Positions 21,668-22,937 of a DNA stretch of 22,937 nucleotides are shown piece by piece. A program made the translations under genes and the position numbers. How positions within the stretch are numbered: position 1 is the first letter of the stretch; each line of letters opens with the position of its first letter. The notes under the pieces were generated by a model. The model did not search any database. It saw only the letters and a list, made by a program, of their open reading frames with translations, and had not been told where the DNA came from. The stretch is from a virus: IMG/VR virus record IMGVR_UViG_3300044644_001080, positions 1 to 22,937 of that record. One strand, given 5' to 3'.

Positions 21668-22937
21668 GGTATCAATCTACAAAGACTTCAACGACCTGCA
21701 AGGACACCAAATTAGTGTACTGGGCGCACTTGAACGAATTAGGACTGGAAAATCAAAGGCACTTGTTGAACAGGCGAGGGAAGCCAAAACCAAGAAAGAG
21801 GCCGACGAGTTAAAAAAGAAACTCCCTGCGGTTTGTTTTAGTGGGACCTTTTCCAAGAGAAAGGACTCTGAGCTGCTTGAGCATTCGGGATATATCGTAC
21901 TTGATTTCGATAATGTGACAAATATTGCCCAAAAGAGAAATGAATTGTCACTTATAAGTTACGTTACCGCAGTTTGGGTTTCACCGTCAGGAAAGGGCTT
22001 AAAAGCACTCGTCCAGATTGAGTGGAAAACTAAGCATAAGGAACACTTCGATGCTCTGATGGTGGAGATGCCCGACATTGACAAGACTGGACGCAATGTT
22101 TCCCGCCTGTGCTTTGAGTCATATGACCCCGAATTGTACTACAATCCAAATGCAGAAGTTTACACCAAGATGCCGGTAAAGAAGGAGGACAGGAGGTTGC
22201 CCCAACAGACAACCACAGAGACTGTTAACGATGATGACGCCATATTCAAGAATCTTCTTACGTGGATGACGTCCAAGGGCGATGCGTTCCGAGAGGGTGA
22301 GAGGAACCACTTTGTATTCAAGTTGGCCGCAAGCTGCTGCCGGTTTGGAATGATGGAGGAGACCTGCTACAGCCTAATGATGATGTACGTTGTGCCTGAC
22401 GCTAGTTTCAGCCAGAGGGAATGCAAGCAAGCCATTCGTAGCGCGTACAGGGCCAACATGAATCAGTGGAATACGGCTGAGTTCACAAAAGACCAACTGG
22501 TTACAAAAAGTAACCACAAGGAAGTTGAGATTGTAATCAGCGCAGAAGATGCGGAGAATATCACCGCAGAGGATGTGATTTACGCCGAGGAGGTAATTGA
22601 GAAAGCCTCTGAAATCTATATGCACGGATATCGTGCTGCTCAGCCATTAGGAGTTCCACTACTTGACAAGCACTTCAAGCGAGTGAAGGGTGATTTAACA
22701 ATTGTTTCCGGAATAGGAAACTATGGTAAATCTTCATTCATGAAATGGGAGATGGTCTTCCGTATTGTAAGGTTTGGTGAGAAGGTCGCCATCTTTACTC
22801 CGGAAGAATTACCAGCGGAGCAGTTCTACCATGATCTTGTGGAGATCTACTTTGGTAAAGACTGCACACCCAACAACCCCAACCGTCCTCCATACGATCT
22901 GTACATGAAGGTGTACAAGATGATTGGGGAACACATC
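21648..22937 (+). CDS. Primase-helicase: VirE-N-like primase domain, PriCT-like segment, DnaB-like helicase (partial)
   Basis: The frame starts at an ATG overlapping the initiator stop by 20 bp and runs 430 codons to the window edge without a stop. Residues 1-175 resemble the VirE-N/BT4734-type primase-like domain of Bacteroidota, with acidic motif GYIVLDFDN (81-89) and VSPSGKGLKALVQI (111-124). Residues 198-270 look like a primase C-terminal helical domain (FREGERNHFVFKLAASCCRF). Residues 325-430 begin a RecA/DnaB-type helicase, with lead-in PLGVPLLDKHF, Walker A GIGNYGKS (355-362) and FTPEELPAEQF, where the family has Walker-B-adjacent E-M/E-E. It would prime and unwind phage DNA at the fork. 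The rest of the helicase lies beyond the window. Confidence 0.8.
   Translation, partial: MTTTHGKVSIYKDFNDLQGHQISVLGALERIRTGKSKALVEQAREAKTKKEADELKKKLPAVCFSGTFSKRKDSELLEHSGYIVLDFDNVTNIAQKRNELSLISYVTAVWVSPSGKGLKALVQIEWKTKHKEHFDALMVEMPDIDKTGRNVSRLCFESYDPELYYNPNAEVYTKMPVKKEDRRLPQQTTTETVNDDDAIFKNLLTWMTSKGDAFREGERNHFVFKLAASCCRFGMMEETCYSLMMMYVVPDASFSQRECKQAIRSAYRANMNQWNTAEFTKDQLVTKSNHKEVEIVISAEDAENITAEDVIYAEEVIEKASEIYMHGYRAAQPLGVPLLDKHFKRVKGDLTIVSGIGNYGKSSFMKWEMVFRIVRFGEKVAIFTPEELPAEQFYHDLVEIYFGKDCTPNNPNRPPYDLYMKVYKMIGEHI

Noticed and set aside
22030-22625. Minus-strand frames opposite the primase-helicase
   Set aside because: The plus frame shows clear primase and helicase motifs; the minus frames are short and lack any family pattern.
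1-22937. CRISPR arrays, insertion sequences, integrase or attachment sites
   Set aside because: No regularly spaced repeat array, transposase motif or recombinase gene was seen in either strand; the only repeats are those listed.
1-22937. Stop-codon reassignment, as known in some crAss-like phages
   Set aside because: The large genes are uninterrupted and end in ordinary stops at tight operon joints, so the standard code explains the window.

Overview
This window looks like part of a tailed-phage (podovirus-type) genome from a Bacteroidota host, cut at both ends. The phage assignment rests on a run of virion genes: large terminase, portal, scaffold, major capsid protein, connector-type proteins and a giant tail/muzzle protein. 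The host assignment rests on promoters of the TTG-N(19-23)-TAnnTTTG type used by Bacteroidota, on A-rich start regions lacking Shine-Dalgarno sequences, and on a VirE-N-like primase domain typical of that phylum. Gene order and protein sizes (about 820-aa TerL, 800-aa portal, 480-aa capsid protein, several 200-250-aa connectors, 1,444-aa muzzle-like protein) and the two divergent blocks recall crAss-like phages (Crassvirales) or a related lineage. This is inference from layout, not from a search. All genes read with the standard stop codons.

Left and middle (1-20548, minus strand): one very compact late block, with genes overlapping by 1-26 bp or separated by 3-66 bp. In transcription order it holds: a 73-aa GroES-like protein lacking the mobile loop; two small unknown proteins; a 267-aa protein that reads as two GroES/Cpn10 domains in tandem; a 217-aa unknown; TerL; portal; scaffold; major capsid protein followed by a GC-rich terminator; a 307-aa unknown; a 779-aa cysteine-rich fibre-like protein; three connector/ring-type proteins; the 1,444-aa muzzle-like protein; a 253-aa Gln/Met/Gly-rich putative ejection protein; and the start of a coiled-coil protein cut by the window edge.

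Right (20548-22937): a 76-bp spacer carries back-to-back promoters, each with its -7 box only 4 nt from an ATG. The plus strand then has a small zinc-ribbon gene, a promoter, a roughly 110-nt structured leader ending in an intrinsic terminator, a lambda-O-like replication initiator with candidate iterons inside its gene, and a primase-helicase that runs off the window.

Reading as a whole: the plus strand would copy the genome, and the minus strand would build and fill the virion with help from phage-encoded co-chaperonins acting on the capsid or tail proteins. The points most worth a second look are the tandem co-chaperonin and its small partner, the leader whose first hairpin loop is complementary to the terminator, and the intragenic iteron cluster.
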